NCBI GenBank assembly: GCA_016209635.1
Contig: JACQWC010000129.1
Location: forward strand, 1 to 41,551
Source of the DNA: Candidatus Rokuibacteriota bacterium
GTDB lineage: Bacteria > Methylomirabilota > Methylomirabilia > Rokubacteriales > CSP1-6
DNA: 41,551 nt
Direction: 5' to 3'
Each line of letters starts with the position of its first letter. Position 1 is the first letter of the stretch. Both the position numbers and the translations under genes were made by a program. Below the pieces are notes generated by a model, which saw nothing but the letters and a program-made list of their open reading frames with translations, ran no database searches and had not been told where the DNA came from. Of this stretch, positions 7,734 through 16,314 are shown one piece after another.

Positions 7734-9263
7734 TCAAGGAGCATTCGTCACCCGCTCGCCTCCCACCCACGTCTCCACCACCCGGAGGTCGAGGAGCGCC
7801 GCGTCCGAGCACTCGAGCGGGTCGCCTGACAGGACCAGGAAGTCCGCCCGCTTGCCCGGCTCGAGGCTCCCGCGCTCGCCCGCGAGCCCGGCGGCCCGCG
7901 CCGCGTCGATCGTGTACGCCTCGAGCGCCGCCTGGACGCTCAGCGCCTGGTCCCCGTCAGCGACCTCGCCCGTGCGCGTCCGGCGGGTGACGGCCGCGTA
8001 GACGCCGACGAGCGGATCGAGGGAGCCGCAGGGGAAGTCCGACGAGAACGCCTGGGGGATGCCGGCCTCGGCGACGCTCCTGAACGGACGAACGAGGATC
8101 TCGCCGGGGACCTCGTGGCGGCCGCGGTCGTAGAGGAAGGACGGCTGCGCGACGACCCAAACGCCGAGATCCGCCAGGCGAGCGATCAGCGCGCGCGTGA
8201 GGAAGATCGCGTGATCGATCCGCACGCGCGCGCGGCCCGCCGGCTCCGCGCGCAGCGCGTCCTCGATCGCGCCCACCGCGGTCTCGACGCCGAGGTTCCC
8301 GATGGCGTGACAGGTCACGCGCCGACCCGCCCGCCAGGCGTCGACGAGCCGCCCGGCGAGGGCGGCGCGCTCGTAGAAGAGGAAGCCGCTCGTCACCATG
8401 GCCCCGCCGCGCGGGTACCGGAGCGCGCAGCGATAGCCGCCGTCGACGAAGAGCTTGAGGGTCTCGCCCGGGGCGGCGGCGTCCGGCGCCTCGAACCATC
8501 CCCGCGGGCTCACCATCATCTCGCCGACGTGGATCGCGAGCGCGCCCGTGGCGCGCGCCTCCGCGTACCGCCGCGCCATCGCCGGCGTGACGGCGGCATC
8601 CTGGACCGCCGTGATGCCGTGCCGGGCGTACCGGAGGCTCGCCGCGCGCGCGACCTCGACGAAGCGCGACTCCCACCCCTCCCTGGATCTCGCCTCCGGG
8701 ATCCCCATCGCCCGCTCGAAGAGAAGGCCCGTCGGCTCTCCCCCCCGGTCGCGCGCGATCTCGCCGCCGGGCGGATCGGGCGTCTGGCGGGTGATCCCGG
8801 CCGCGGCGAGGGCGCGGGAGTTGGCGACCGCCTGGTGGTGGGAGTAGTGCACGAGGAGCGCCGGGCGGTCGGAGACCGCGGCGTCCAGGTCGTGGCGGGT
8901 CGGGTGGCGGCGCTCGGCGAGCGCCCGGTGGTCGTAGCAGAAGCCGCGCACCCACTCGCTGGCGGGCACGCCGGCGGCCGCCTCCCGCATCCGCCCCTGG
9001 ATGTCCGAGATGTCGTGGGCGTCGCGGCAGTCCACGAAGAAACAGTCGAGCGCCGCGATCGAGAAATGGTTGTGCGGGTCGATGAATCCGGGCAGGACCG
9101 TCCGGCCGCCGAGGTCGTGCAGCTCGTACCCGTCCTCGCGGAGCCAGAGGATCTCGTCGTCGCCGCCGACCTCGACGATCCGCCCGTCCTTGACGGCGAG
9201 CGCCTGGGCCCGAGGCAGGCTCGGGTCCATCGTCAGGACGGTCGCGTTGACGAGCAGCCTGAT
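7734..9263 (-). CDS. Amidohydrolase family protein (YtcJ-like metal-dependent hydrolase)
   Basis: A 500-residue amidohydrolase of the YtcJ/ExeX type that hydrolyses amides or related bonds with a TIM-barrel metal centre. Key features are LPGFIDPHNH (first metal His pair), VDCRDAHD, HAIGNLGVETA and RIDHAIF (metal His residues), FSSDFPCG (catalytic Asp) and a C-terminal EPGKRADFLVLSGDP. The N-terminal strand LLVNATVLTMDP is conserved in the family and would need a start at about 9263, where the codon is ATC, 2 bp after the aldehyde oxidoreductase stop. The first standard start is the ATG at 9230 inside that motif. It is last in the aldehyde oxidoreductase operon. Confidence 0.85.
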   Translation of the reverse strand: MRLLVNATVLTMDPSLPRAQALAVKDGRIVEVGGDDEILWLREDGYELHDLGGRTVLPGFIDPHNHFSIAALDCFFVDCRDAHDISDIQGRMREAAAGVPASEWVRGFCYDHRALAERRHPTRHDLDAAVSDRPALLVHYSHHQAVANSRALAAAGITRQTPDPPGGEIARDRGGEPTGLLFERAMGIPEARSREGWESRFVEVARAASLRYARHGITAVQDAAVTPAMARRYAEARATGALAIHVGEMMVSPRGWFEAPDAAAPGETLKLFVDGGYRCALRYPRGGAMVTSGFLFYERAALAGRLVDAWRAGRRVTCHAIGNLGVETAVGAIEDALRAEPAGRARVRIDHAIFLTRALIARLADLGVWVVAQPSFLYDRGRHEVPGEILVRPFRSVAEAGIPQAFSSDFPCGSLDPLVGVYAAVTRRTRTGEVADGDQALSVQAALEAYTIDAARAAGLAGERGSLEPGKRADFLVLSGDPLECSDAALLDLRVVETWVGGERVTNAP

Positions 9264-9265
9264 CC

Positions 9266-11182
9266 CTACGCCTTGCGCCCCCAGAGGTCCTTGGCGAGCC
9301 AGTCGAGCCCGAGATTCTCGAGCGTCTTCGGCAAGGGCTTCCCGGTCTTCCGGTCGTAGCCGACCTCGCGGTACCAGACCTCCAGCATCCGGTCCCACTG
9401 CTCGCCCACCGCCTGTCCCTTGGCCGGGCCGTCCACCGGGGTGGACCCGTAGCGCGCCGACGGCCGCTCGAGGTCCGGGGTGTGGCCAGCGCGCAGGGCG
9501 ACGGCGCGCAGGATCGCGGCGGTGCGGCGTCCGAAGCGCATCGCCTCCTCGACGGTGTAGCTCCAGCCCGTCGCCGCCGAGAGCGCGCGGCAGACGTTCT
9601 CGAGCCGCGTGCGGGTGGTGAAGATGCAGACGCCCAGCGAGTCCTCGAAGTTGCGCCGTCCCCGGAGGCCCGCGACGAGCTTCGCCACCGCCTCGCCGTC
9701 GAACGTGTTGATGCGGGCCGGCATCCCGACCTCGGTCGGATGGACGGGGTTGCCGGTCTCGAGCGTCCCGGTGCCCGAGGTGCACGTGTCGAGCATCTCG
9801 TCCCACCGGCCGCGATGATCGTGGCCCCGGGGCGTCGCGCCCCTGAGCGTGTAGATCGCGCACTCGCGCGCCCGGCCGCCGAGCTTCTCCGCGGCGCGCC
9901 TCACACCCTCGGCGAGCAGGTTCCCGAGCCCTTCGCGGCGGGTGATCATCCCGAGCAGCCGGTGGGCGCCCTTCACGTCGCCCCACCGGAGCTCGAAGCC
10001 GAGCTGGTCCCTCGTGATCAGGCCCTTCTCCTGGCACTCCATCACCCAGCCGGAGATCCAGCCGAACTCGTTGACGTCGACGCACGCGCGGTCCAGCCGC
10101 GTGTTGAGCCACGCGATCCCATCCCGGTCGGTCGAGCCGAGCGTCCAGCCGCACGACCAGCCCTCGTACTCGGGCTCGTCCACGAGCTCGCCCTTGTGCT
10201 CCCCCCGCGGGAGCACCACGATGTGACAGGGGTGCATGCCGCAGGCGTTGCATTGGTGGCCGCGGTGGTCGAAGCCCGCGCGGAGCTTCGGCGCCTCCCA
10301 CTCGGCGAGGTCGACGTTCGGCACGTTGGTCGTGTAGTTCCGGATCGGCAGGATGCCCAGCTTCGAGAGGTTCACCACGCCGGGGAGCGTGCCGTACTCG
10401 TAGAGGGACCGGGCCGACGGGTCGGTCTTGAGGTCGTGGGCGATGTCGTCGGCCGCCTGGATCAGGCCGCGCGGGTCCGCGGCGCTGAGTGCCTTCGTCC
10501 CCCGCACGATGGCCACGGCCTTGAGTCGCTTCTTGCCCATGACCGCGCCGCAGCCGTTCTTGGACGCGACGTGGCCGTAGTCGCCCTGGATCGCCGCGAA
10601 CCGCACGCGGCTCTCGCCCGCGGGACCGATCGAGTAGACGGAGAGCTGGTGGCCCGAGAGGCCCAGCTCCCGGCCCAGCGCGTCCTGAGTCTCCCACGTG
10701 TCCTTCCCCGCCAGGAACTTCGCGTCGCGCAGCTCGACGACGTCGTCGTTGATGTAGAGGTAGACCCAGCCCTTGGCCTGCCCCTGGATGACGATCGCGT
10801 CGTAGCCCGAGTACTTGAGGTTCGTCCCGAAGAACCCGTTCGCCTGGGTCGAGGTGGGCCCGTTGGTGCCCGCGCCGATCGTGACGACCGTGAGTCCGCC
10901 CGTGCCCCACACCGGGAGGCCGGCGAGCGGTCCTGTCGCCAGCACGAGCCGGTTGTCGGGATGGTCCCAGCCCACGTTCTTCTTGATCTCCCGGTAGAGG
11001 ATCATGGCGCCGAGGCCGACGCCGCCGATCCGCTCGCGCATCTCGCCGGAGCCCCAGGGCTCCGCCCAGACCCGGCGGCGCCCGAGGTCGACGCGGAGGA
11101 GCTTGCCGGCGTAGCCGCCCGGCAGGGCGGCGTCGCTGGACGCGCTCGCCTTGACCTTGGGTGCGGAGGTCGCGGTCGTCAT
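9266..11182 (-). CDS. Aldehyde:ferredoxin oxidoreductase, tungsten-bis-pterin catalytic subunit
   Basis: Catalytic subunit of 638 residues in the AOR family; it oxidises aldehydes to acids with W bound by two pterins. N-terminal AOR domain: YAGKLLRVDLGRRRVW, ATGPLAGLPVWG and TNGPTSTQANGFFGTNLKYSGYDAI. Cluster ligands appear as CNACGMHPC (CX2CX4C, one residue longer than the usual CX2CX3C) and the distal Cys in EDSLGVCIF. The pterin-contact motif appears as RGHDHRGRWDEM rather than the usual GxDPRG. The start overlaps the FAD subunit stop (ATGA). With the ferredoxin and FAD genes upstream it resembles the AorABC enzyme of Aromatoleum, which passes electrons to NAD+ and ferredoxin. Confidence 0.87.
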   Translation of the reverse strand: MTTATSAPKVKASASSDAALPGGYAGKLLRVDLGRRRVWAEPWGSGEMRERIGGVGLGAMILYREIKKNVGWDHPDNRLVLATGPLAGLPVWGTGGLTVVTIGAGTNGPTSTQANGFFGTNLKYSGYDAIVIQGQAKGWVYLYINDDVVELRDAKFLAGKDTWETQDALGRELGLSGHQLSVYSIGPAGESRVRFAAIQGDYGHVASKNGCGAVMGKKRLKAVAIVRGTKALSAADPRGLIQAADDIAHDLKTDPSARSLYEYGTLPGVVNLSKLGILPIRNYTTNVPNVDLAEWEAPKLRAGFDHRGHQCNACGMHPCHIVVLPRGEHKGELVDEPEYEGWSCGWTLGSTDRDGIAWLNTRLDRACVDVNEFGWISGWVMECQEKGLITRDQLGFELRWGDVKGAHRLLGMITRREGLGNLLAEGVRRAAEKLGGRARECAIYTLRGATPRGHDHRGRWDEMLDTCTSGTGTLETGNPVHPTEVGMPARINTFDGEAVAKLVAGLRGRRNFEDSLGVCIFTTRTRLENVCRALSAATGWSYTVEEAMRFGRRTAAILRAVALRAGHTPDLERPSARYGSTPVDGPAKGQAVGEQWDRMLEVWYREVGYDRKTGKPLPKTLENLGLDWLAKDLWGRKA

Positions 11183-12525
11183 ACGGCCACCGGAGTGTCG
11201 CCGGGCGCCTTCGACGGACGCCCGAGCACGGTTTCGGGGAGCAACAGGCTCGTCGTCTTCGACGCGATGAACGCCGGCTTCAGGTTGAACGGGTTCGCCT
11301 TGAGGGATGTCTTGAAGCGCCCGAGCGACACGCCCGACTGGACGAGGCCCTTCAGCATGCCGACGTCGTTCGTCGTCCAGATGTCGCTCGAGGGACCGAG
11401 GATGATCGCGCCCGTCAGCCGGTCGCCGGTCCAGAGGAGCTTGCGGTACGCTGGCCGGTCGGCCTTGAGCCCGGCCGCGGCCTCCGCCTTCGGATCGTCC
11501 CACGCGCCGAACGAGGCCACGTCGAGATGGCACACCTCGACGATGTTGATCAGGAGGCTCCCGCGGTAGGCGACGTCGCGCCCCGCCATGTTGGCGCCGA
11601 CCACCCGCCCGTGCTCCTGCGCGGTGGGCTCGATCGCGTGCACCGCGCCCTCGCCCGAGACGAGGTCGCGCCCTTCGGCCACGTCCCCCGCCGCGTACAC
11701 GTTGAGCACGCTCGAGCGGAGGTGCTCGTCCACGACGATGCCCTTGTCGATCCCGATCCCGGAGCCCTTGAGCCAGTCGAGGTTGGTCTTGATCCCCGTG
11801 GCCATGATGACGACGTCACACGCGAGGTCCGGGCCCGACGCGAAGCGGAGCCGCTTCCGCGGCCCCGTCGGGCCCCGGCCCGGGGCGTCCTCGATCCGCG
11901 TGAGCTTCGCGTTCGTCCGGATGGCGACGCCGTGCTTCCGGAGCCACCCCTCGACCAGTTCCGCGCCGGGCGCGTCGACCATGCGTGGCAGGATCCGCGG
12001 CGCGATCTCGACGATCGTCAGGCGCGCGCCGAGCGCCAGGATGGAGTTGAGGATGGTGAACGCGATGAACCCCGCGCCCACCATCACGACGTGGCCGCGC
12101 GGGGCGATCGCCGCGATGACGCCGCGCGCCTCGTCGAGCGTCCAGAAGGAATGGACGCCGCGGCCATCGGCGCCGGGCACCGGCGCCCGCACGGCCGAGG
12201 AGCCGGTCGCGATGAGCGCGTCGTCGTACTCGACCTTGGTCCCGTCGTCGAGCGTGCAGACGTTCGTCTTGACGTTCAGCTCCACGGCCCGTCGCCCCAC
12301 GTACGCCTTCACGCCCCAGTCGGCGAGCGCCGCCGCCGTCGCCGTGAACACGTGCGACTCCGCGATCGAGCGGTCGAGGTAGTAGGGCAGCACCATCCGC
12401 GAGTACGGACGCTCGGCGCTGACGAGCGCGATCTCGGACCGCGCGGACTCCTCCTCCCGGATCGTGCGGATCGCGTTCATCCCCGCCGTGCCGCCGCCGA
12501 CGATGAGGTGCCGGGCCGCCATCAC
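11179..12525 (-). CDS. FAD/NAD(P)-binding oxidoreductase subunit (AorC-like)
   Basis: A 448-residue pyridine nucleotide-disulfide oxidoreductase-type flavoprotein. Two dinucleotide folds are visible: HLIVGGGTAGMNAI at the N-terminus for FAD and VVMVGAGFIAFTIL near residue 150 for NAD(H), plus the terminal FAD motif VYAAGDVAEG. No CxxC redox pair follows the FAD fold, so it is not a classical disulfide reductase. It is sandwiched between, and overlaps by 4 bp with, a polyferredoxin and the AOR catalytic subunit, so it most likely links the AOR to NAD(H). Confidence 0.85.
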   Translation of the reverse strand: MMAARHLIVGGGTAGMNAIRTIREEESARSEIALVSAERPYSRMVLPYYLDRSIAESHVFTATAAALADWGVKAYVGRRAVELNVKTNVCTLDDGTKVEYDDALIATGSSAVRAPVPGADGRGVHSFWTLDEARGVIAAIAPRGHVVMVGAGFIAFTILNSILALGARLTIVEIAPRILPRMVDAPGAELVEGWLRKHGVAIRTNAKLTRIEDAPGRGPTGPRKRLRFASGPDLACDVVIMATGIKTNLDWLKGSGIGIDKGIVVDEHLRSSVLNVYAAGDVAEGRDLVSGEGAVHAIEPTAQEHGRVVGANMAGRDVAYRGSLLINIVEVCHLDVASFGAWDDPKAEAAAGLKADRPAYRKLLWTGDRLTGAIILGPSSDIWTTNDVGMLKGLVQSGVSLGRFKTSLKANPFNLKPAFIASKTTSLLLPETVLGRPSKAPGDTPVAV

Positions 12526-12995
12526 CGCGCCTCCATCACGAGACGCGCCGCGCGCGTCCCGGCGAAGTCACCGAGCCAGTCCACGGTCTCGACCGCCTCG
12601 TACGTGATCGCGGCCGTCGGACACGCCTCGGCGCACGCGGGATCGCCGCCGCACAGGTTGCACTTGAAGGCCTTGCGCGTCCCGGGGTCGTAGAACATCG
12701 TCCCGTACGGGCACGCGATCGTGCAGAGCTTGCAGCCGACGCAGCGGTCGTCGACGACGTCCTTCGCGCCCGCCGCGTTGATCGTGATGGCGCCCACCGG
12801 GCAGGCGGTCATGCACCACCCCTCCGCGCACTGCGTGCAGGTGTACGGCGCGTAGGAGGTGTGCCCCTCGAAGGGGGCGACGCGGATGACCGATTTCGAG
12901 GGCTGGAACACCCCGGTCTGCATGTACGAGCAGGCCAGCTCGCAGCGGAGGCAGCCGGTGCACTTCTCGGGCGTGAGCTTGAGGACCCGCGTCAT
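12522..12995 (-). CDS. Four-cluster [4Fe-4S] ferredoxin electron-transfer subunit (AorA-like)
   Basis: A 157-residue HycB/DmsB-type ferredoxin. Cys groups appear in the usual order: CTGCLRCELAC, CTQCAEGWCMTACP, CVGCKLCTIACP and CNLCGGDPACAEACP, enough for four cubane clusters. No signal peptide, so it is cytoplasmic. It overlaps the FAD subunit by 4 bp and lies 14 bp after the GYD gene. The expected role is a wire between the AOR catalytic subunit and the FAD subunit. Confidence 0.88.
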   Translation of the reverse strand: MTRVLKLTPEKCTGCLRCELACSYMQTGVFQPSKSVIRVAPFEGHTSYAPYTCTQCAEGWCMTACPVGAITINAAGAKDVVDDRCVGCKLCTIACPYGTMFYDPGTRKAFKCNLCGGDPACAEACPTAAITYEAVETVDWLGDFAGTRAARLVMEAR

Positions 12996-13009
12996 GGCGG
13001 TGGCCGGAC

Positions 13010-13333
13010 CTATCGCTTCCGGCGCTCACCGCGCTTCGGCGCGCGGCCCTGCTCGAGCCGTCCGATGAACTCGTCGAGCGGGATGGCGGGCATCGTCATC
13101 ATCTGGACGGAGCCCCGCGCCCCCAGCTCGACCGACACGCGGGAGATGGTCGCGTTGTCCGGGGCCTCGATCACGGTGACGAAGTCGTACGGGCCGAGCA
13201 CCGCGTACTGCGAGACGACGCGCGCGCCCATGCGCTTGACGTCGGCGTTGACCTTTCGGATCCAGCCGGGGCGCTCGCGGAGCACTTTGCGACCCGATTC
13301 GGAGAGCGTGCTGAGCATCACGTAGAGACTCAC
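13010..13333 (-). CDS. GYD domain-containing protein
   Basis: A 107-residue GYD-domain protein, a small alpha/beta barrel of unknown biochemical role. The signature appears as VLGPYDFVTVIEAPDNATISR, preceded by YVMLSTLSESGRKVLRERP at the N-terminus; the tail is rich in Arg and Lys. The start is a GTG with a near-perfect AAAGGAGG ribosome binding site 8-9 bp upstream. It is the first gene of the AOR-like operon. GYD genes are often found near oxidoreductases but no function has been shown that I know of. Confidence 0.85.
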   Translation of the reverse strand: MSLYVMLSTLSESGRKVLRERPGWIRKVNADVKRMGARVVSQYAVLGPYDFVTVIEAPDNATISRVSVELGARGSVQMMTMPAIPLDEFIGRLEQGRAPKRGERRKR

Positions 13334-13404
13334 GACGACGCGCCTCCTTTCTGAGCGGCGGCCGGTAGTATATCATGCGGGCCAGATCCCTCTCGGAGGC
13401 CCGG
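13334..13404. promoter_or_regulatory. Divergent promoter region between GYD gene and LLM monooxygenase
   Basis: A 71-bp gap holds both start regions. On the plus strand GGAGG at 13395-13399 lies 5 bp before the LLM ATG, and TAGTATATCAT near 13366-13376 is the only AT-rich patch and could serve as a -10 for either side. On the minus strand AAAGGAGG serves the GYD gene. No further operator was recognised. Confidence 0.4.
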
Positions 13405-14454
13405 ATGAAATTCGGCGTGTTCTTTCTCCTCGAGCAGCCGCCGTGGAAGTCGCAGGAGGCGGTGTACGCGGACGCGCTGCGCCAGGCCGCCTACGCGGAG
13501 GAGCTGGGCTTCGACGCGGTCTGGCTGGCCGAGCACCATTTCTCGGAGTACGGCATCTGCCCGAGCATGGCCGTGCTCGCCGGCGCGCTCGCGCAGCGGA
13601 CCCAGCGCGTGTCGATCGGCACCGCCGTGACGATCCTGCCGTTCAACCATCCCCTTCGCATCGCGGAGGAGTGGGCGATGGTCGACCTCCTCTCGGGCGG
13701 ACGGGTCGACTTCGGCGTCGGCCGCGGCTACCAGCCCGGGGAGTACGGCGGCTTCGGGATCCCCATGAGCGAGAGCCGCGAGCGGTTCGACGAGGCGCTC
13801 GCGATCATCAAGCAGGCGTGGACCGCGGAGCGGGTCGACTTCGAGGGCAAGCACTTCACGGTGCGGGACGTGGCGGTCCTGCCGAAGCCGGTCCAGAAGC
13901 CGCACCCACCGATCCGGATCGCCTGCGTGAGCCCCGACACCTTCGAGCGCGTCGCACGGCGCGGCGAGAGGTTCCTCTCGGCACCGTCCATCACGCCCGT
14001 CGCCCTCATGAAGGCCGCCTACGAGACGTACCGGACGGTGTGGCTCGCGTCCGGGCATCCCCCGGCGGGCCTCGAGATCCCCGCCCTCTACTTCACGCAC
14101 GTCGGCGAGGACGCCGCCGCGATCAGGAACGACACCGAGCGGTCGATCATGTGGTACTTCGACACGCTCGCCCGCGTCATCGCGGAGTCCACCGACCCCG
14201 CGCGCGTGCCCGAGGCGTACCGATTCTACGCGCGGGCGAAGGGGAACCTCGAGGCGGTCACCTACGACTTCCTCGTGAACGAGATCGTCCTCTTCGGCGA
14301 GGCGCACCAGGTGACCGAGCGGATCCGCTTCCTCCGCGACACGCTCGGCCTCACCTACCTCATCACCTGGATGAACTTCGGCGGGCTCAACGACGAGGCG
14401 GTGTGCCGGTCGATGCGCCGCTTCGCCGACAAGGTGATCCCGAGCTTCCGCTGA
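13405..14454 (+). CDS. LLM-class flavin-dependent oxidoreductase (luciferase-like monooxygenase)
   Basis: A 349-residue enzyme of the bacterial luciferase superfamily that uses FMNH2 or F420 as cofactor. Features: MKFGVFFLLEQP at the start, LGFDAVWLAEHHF, IGTAVTILPFNHPLRIAEEWAMVDLLSGGRVDFGVGRGY, and KPHPPIRIAC further on, all typical of the family. The ATG at 13405 has GGAGG 5 bp upstream; the upstream in-frame start at 13375 has none. It is transcribed away from the AOR operon. The substrate is not known. Confidence 0.85.
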   Translation: MKFGVFFLLEQPPWKSQEAVYADALRQAAYAEELGFDAVWLAEHHFSEYGICPSMAVLAGALAQRTQRVSIGTAVTILPFNHPLRIAEEWAMVDLLSGGRVDFGVGRGYQPGEYGGFGIPMSESRERFDEALAIIKQAWTAERVDFEGKHFTVRDVAVLPKPVQKPHPPIRIACVSPDTFERVARRGERFLSAPSITPVALMKAAYETYRTVWLASGHPPAGLEIPALYFTHVGEDAAAIRNDTERSIMWYFDTLARVIAESTDPARVPEAYRFYARAKGNLEAVTYDFLVNEIVLFGEAHQVTERIRFLRDTLGLTYLITWMNFGGLNDEAVCRSMRRFADKVIPSFR

Positions 14455-14468
14455 GGGAGCGCCCTCAG
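14451..14468. terminator. Shared hairpin over both stop codons (CTGAGGG-AGCG-CCCTCAG)
   Basis: A perfect 7-bp stem with a 4-base loop lies at the meeting point of two convergent genes. The TGA of the LLM gene (14452-14454) forms part of one arm and the TGA of the dehydrogenase on the other strand (14465-14467) part of the other. No U-run follows, so it is not a classical terminator, but it could halt or stabilise both transcripts. Confidence 0.4.
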
Positions 14469-15367
14469 ACGGGCGCCTCGCCGCTCGACGGCCGGAGGAA
14501 CTGGTAGACGGCCGAGAAGTCCTTCCGGCCGAGGCCGTGTGACGACGCGAGCCGCAGCACCTGCTGGGCCGCCGGCGCCACCACGACGGGCACGCGCAGC
14601 TCGCGCGCCGCGTTGACCGCAAGCCCGAGATCCTTCGCCATCAGGTCGGTCGTGAAGCCGGGGGCGTAGTCGCGGCTCGACGCGGCCTTGGCCACCAAGC
14701 CCGGCACCGGGTGCATGTGCTCCATCACCCACGTGTTGCCCGACGACTTCGAGATCACGTCGGTGAGGACCTTGGGATCGACGCCGAAGCCCTCGGCGAT
14801 CCGGAACGCCTCGCTCACCGCCACCGCGGCTACGCCGGCGATCAGGTTGTTGCAGAGCTTGGCGACCTCGCCGCTCCCCACGGCCCCCACGTGGATGACG
14901 TTGCTCCCCATCGCCGCAAGGATCGGCCGCGCCTCCTCCACGTCGGGCGCCTCGCCGCCCACCATGATCGCGAGCGTTCCCTCCTGCGCGCGCGGCACGC
15001 CGCCCGACACCGGCGCGTCGACGAACCGCACCCCGCGCGTCCGCAGCGCCTCCGCGACCCGGCGCGAGACGGCCGGGGCGATCGTGGACATGTCGATGCA
15101 GAGCCGTCCCGCGGCGGCGCCCTCGAGCACGCCGGCGGGCCCGAGGTACGCCGCCTCCACGTGCGAGGACGACGGCAGCATCGTGATCACGAGGTCGCTC
15201 CCCTTCGCGGCGTCGGCCGCCGAGCGCGCGCCCGACGCGCCGAGCTTCACCGCGGCCTCGAGCGCGGCCGGGACCGCGTCGTACGCGACGACGGCGTGCC
15301 CCTTCTTCACGAGGTTGCCGACCATCGGCTGTCCCATCGCGCCGGTCCCGATGAACCCGATCTTCAT
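14465..15367 (-). CDS. 3-hydroxyisobutyrate dehydrogenase family protein
   Basis: A 300-residue beta-hydroxyacid dehydrogenase. It begins MKIGFIGTGAMGQPM (Rossmann fold), has DAPVSGG as substrate motif and EVAKLCNN with the catalytic Lys. The EVAKLCNN form is nearer to 3-hydroxyisobutyrate dehydrogenase (mmsB type) than to tartronate semialdehyde reductase. The ATG at 15367 is supported by GGAGGAGA upstream. It is convergent with the LLM gene and divergent from the DMT transporter. No valine catabolism genes are near, so the substrate stays open. Confidence 0.83.
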   Translation of the reverse strand: MKIGFIGTGAMGQPMVGNLVKKGHAVVAYDAVPAALEAAVKLGASGARSAADAAKGSDLVITMLPSSSHVEAAYLGPAGVLEGAAAGRLCIDMSTIAPAVSRRVAEALRTRGVRFVDAPVSGGVPRAQEGTLAIMVGGEAPDVEEARPILAAMGSNVIHVGAVGSGEVAKLCNNLIAGVAAVAVSEAFRIAEGFGVDPKVLTDVISKSSGNTWVMEHMHPVPGLVAKAASSRDYAPGFTTDLMAKDLGLAVNAARELRVPVVVAPAAQQVLRLASSHGLGRKDFSAVYQFLRPSSGEAPV

Positions 15368-15417
15368 GTGGCGTCTCCTCCCCTTTGTCGAGCCGCGACG
15401 AGCTATCATCACGGGCT

Positions 15418-16314
15418 GTGTCGGCTCCGTCAAGGTCCGCGCGGGTCCGCGGCCTCCTCCTGATCAGCCTCGCCGCGATGTCGTGGGGCACCACCGGCTC
15501 GGTGACCACCATCCTCGTCGCCGGCGCGGGGGCGAGCCCGCTCGTCATCGGCGCGGTGCGGATGCTGCTGGCCGCTGCCCTGCTGGTGGCTGGCGCCCGC
15601 GTGATCGCGGGCTCCGTGAGCGTGGCGCGGCCGGACCGCTGGCGCTGCCTCGCGATGGGCGTCTGCATGGCGGGCTTCCAGGCGACCTACTTCACCGCGG
15701 TCACGATGACCGGCATCGCGATCGCCGCGCTCATCGCGATCTGTTCCGCGCCCTTGATGATCACGGGCCTCGCGGCGGCCTTCCTCGATGAGCGCCTCAC
15801 CCGGCGCGTCGGCGGAGCGCTCGGCCTCGGCGTCGTCGGCACGACGCTCCTCATCGTCGGGCCCCGCACGACCGCCGACCTGTCGTCGCGCTTCGTCGCG
15901 GGTGGTTCCCTGGCCCTCGCCGCCGGCCTCTCCTACGCGCTCTACGTGGTCATCGGGAAGGCCTCACTCGCTCGCACGGCCCCCTTGCCGCTCGCGGGCG
16001 CCAACTTCGCCATCGCCGCGCTGGTGCTGGCGCCGGCGCTCGCCGGGCCCGAGGTCGCCCAGCAGCTGGCACTCGGCTGGCCGTGGATGCTCTACCTCGG
16101 CGTCGTCACGACCGCGGCGGCGTACGCCATCTACACGATCGGCCTTCGCGACGTCTCCGCCTCCGTCGCCGGCATCGCGTCGCTCCTCGAGCCGCTCACC
16201 GCGACGCTTCTCGGTGTCTTTCTGTTCGGCGAGCGGCTGGGCGCCACGGGCATCCTCGGCGCGGGTCTGCTCTTCGCCGCCCTCAGCCTCCTGGTCTTCC
16301 GGGAGGGCGACTAG
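15418..16314 (+). CDS. DMT-superfamily (EamA) transporter
   Basis: A membrane protein of about 298 residues with ten hydrophobic segments in two EamA repeats (first ending near PRTTADLSS, second ending FREGD). The second repeat holds the conserved 'ASVAGIASLLEPLTATLLGVFLFGERL' type segment. Family members export amino acids and other small metabolites. I chose the GTG at 15418; a TTG at 15385 is an alternative. It diverges from the dehydrogenase at 15367. Its stop codon shares the palindrome CTAG with the stop of the convergent membrane gene. Confidence 0.82.
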   Translation: MSAPSRSARVRGLLLISLAAMSWGTTGSVTTILVAGAGASPLVIGAVRMLLAAALLVAGARVIAGSVSVARPDRWRCLAMGVCMAGFQATYFTAVTMTGIAIAALIAICSAPLMITGLAAAFLDERLTRRVGGALGLGVVGTTLLIVGPRTTADLSSRFVAGGSLALAAGLSYALYVVIGKASLARTAPLPLAGANFAIAALVLAPALAGPEVAQQLALGWPWMLYLGVVTTAAAYAIYTIGLRDVSASVAGIASLLEPLTATLLGVFLFGERLGATGILGAGLLFAALSLLVFREGD

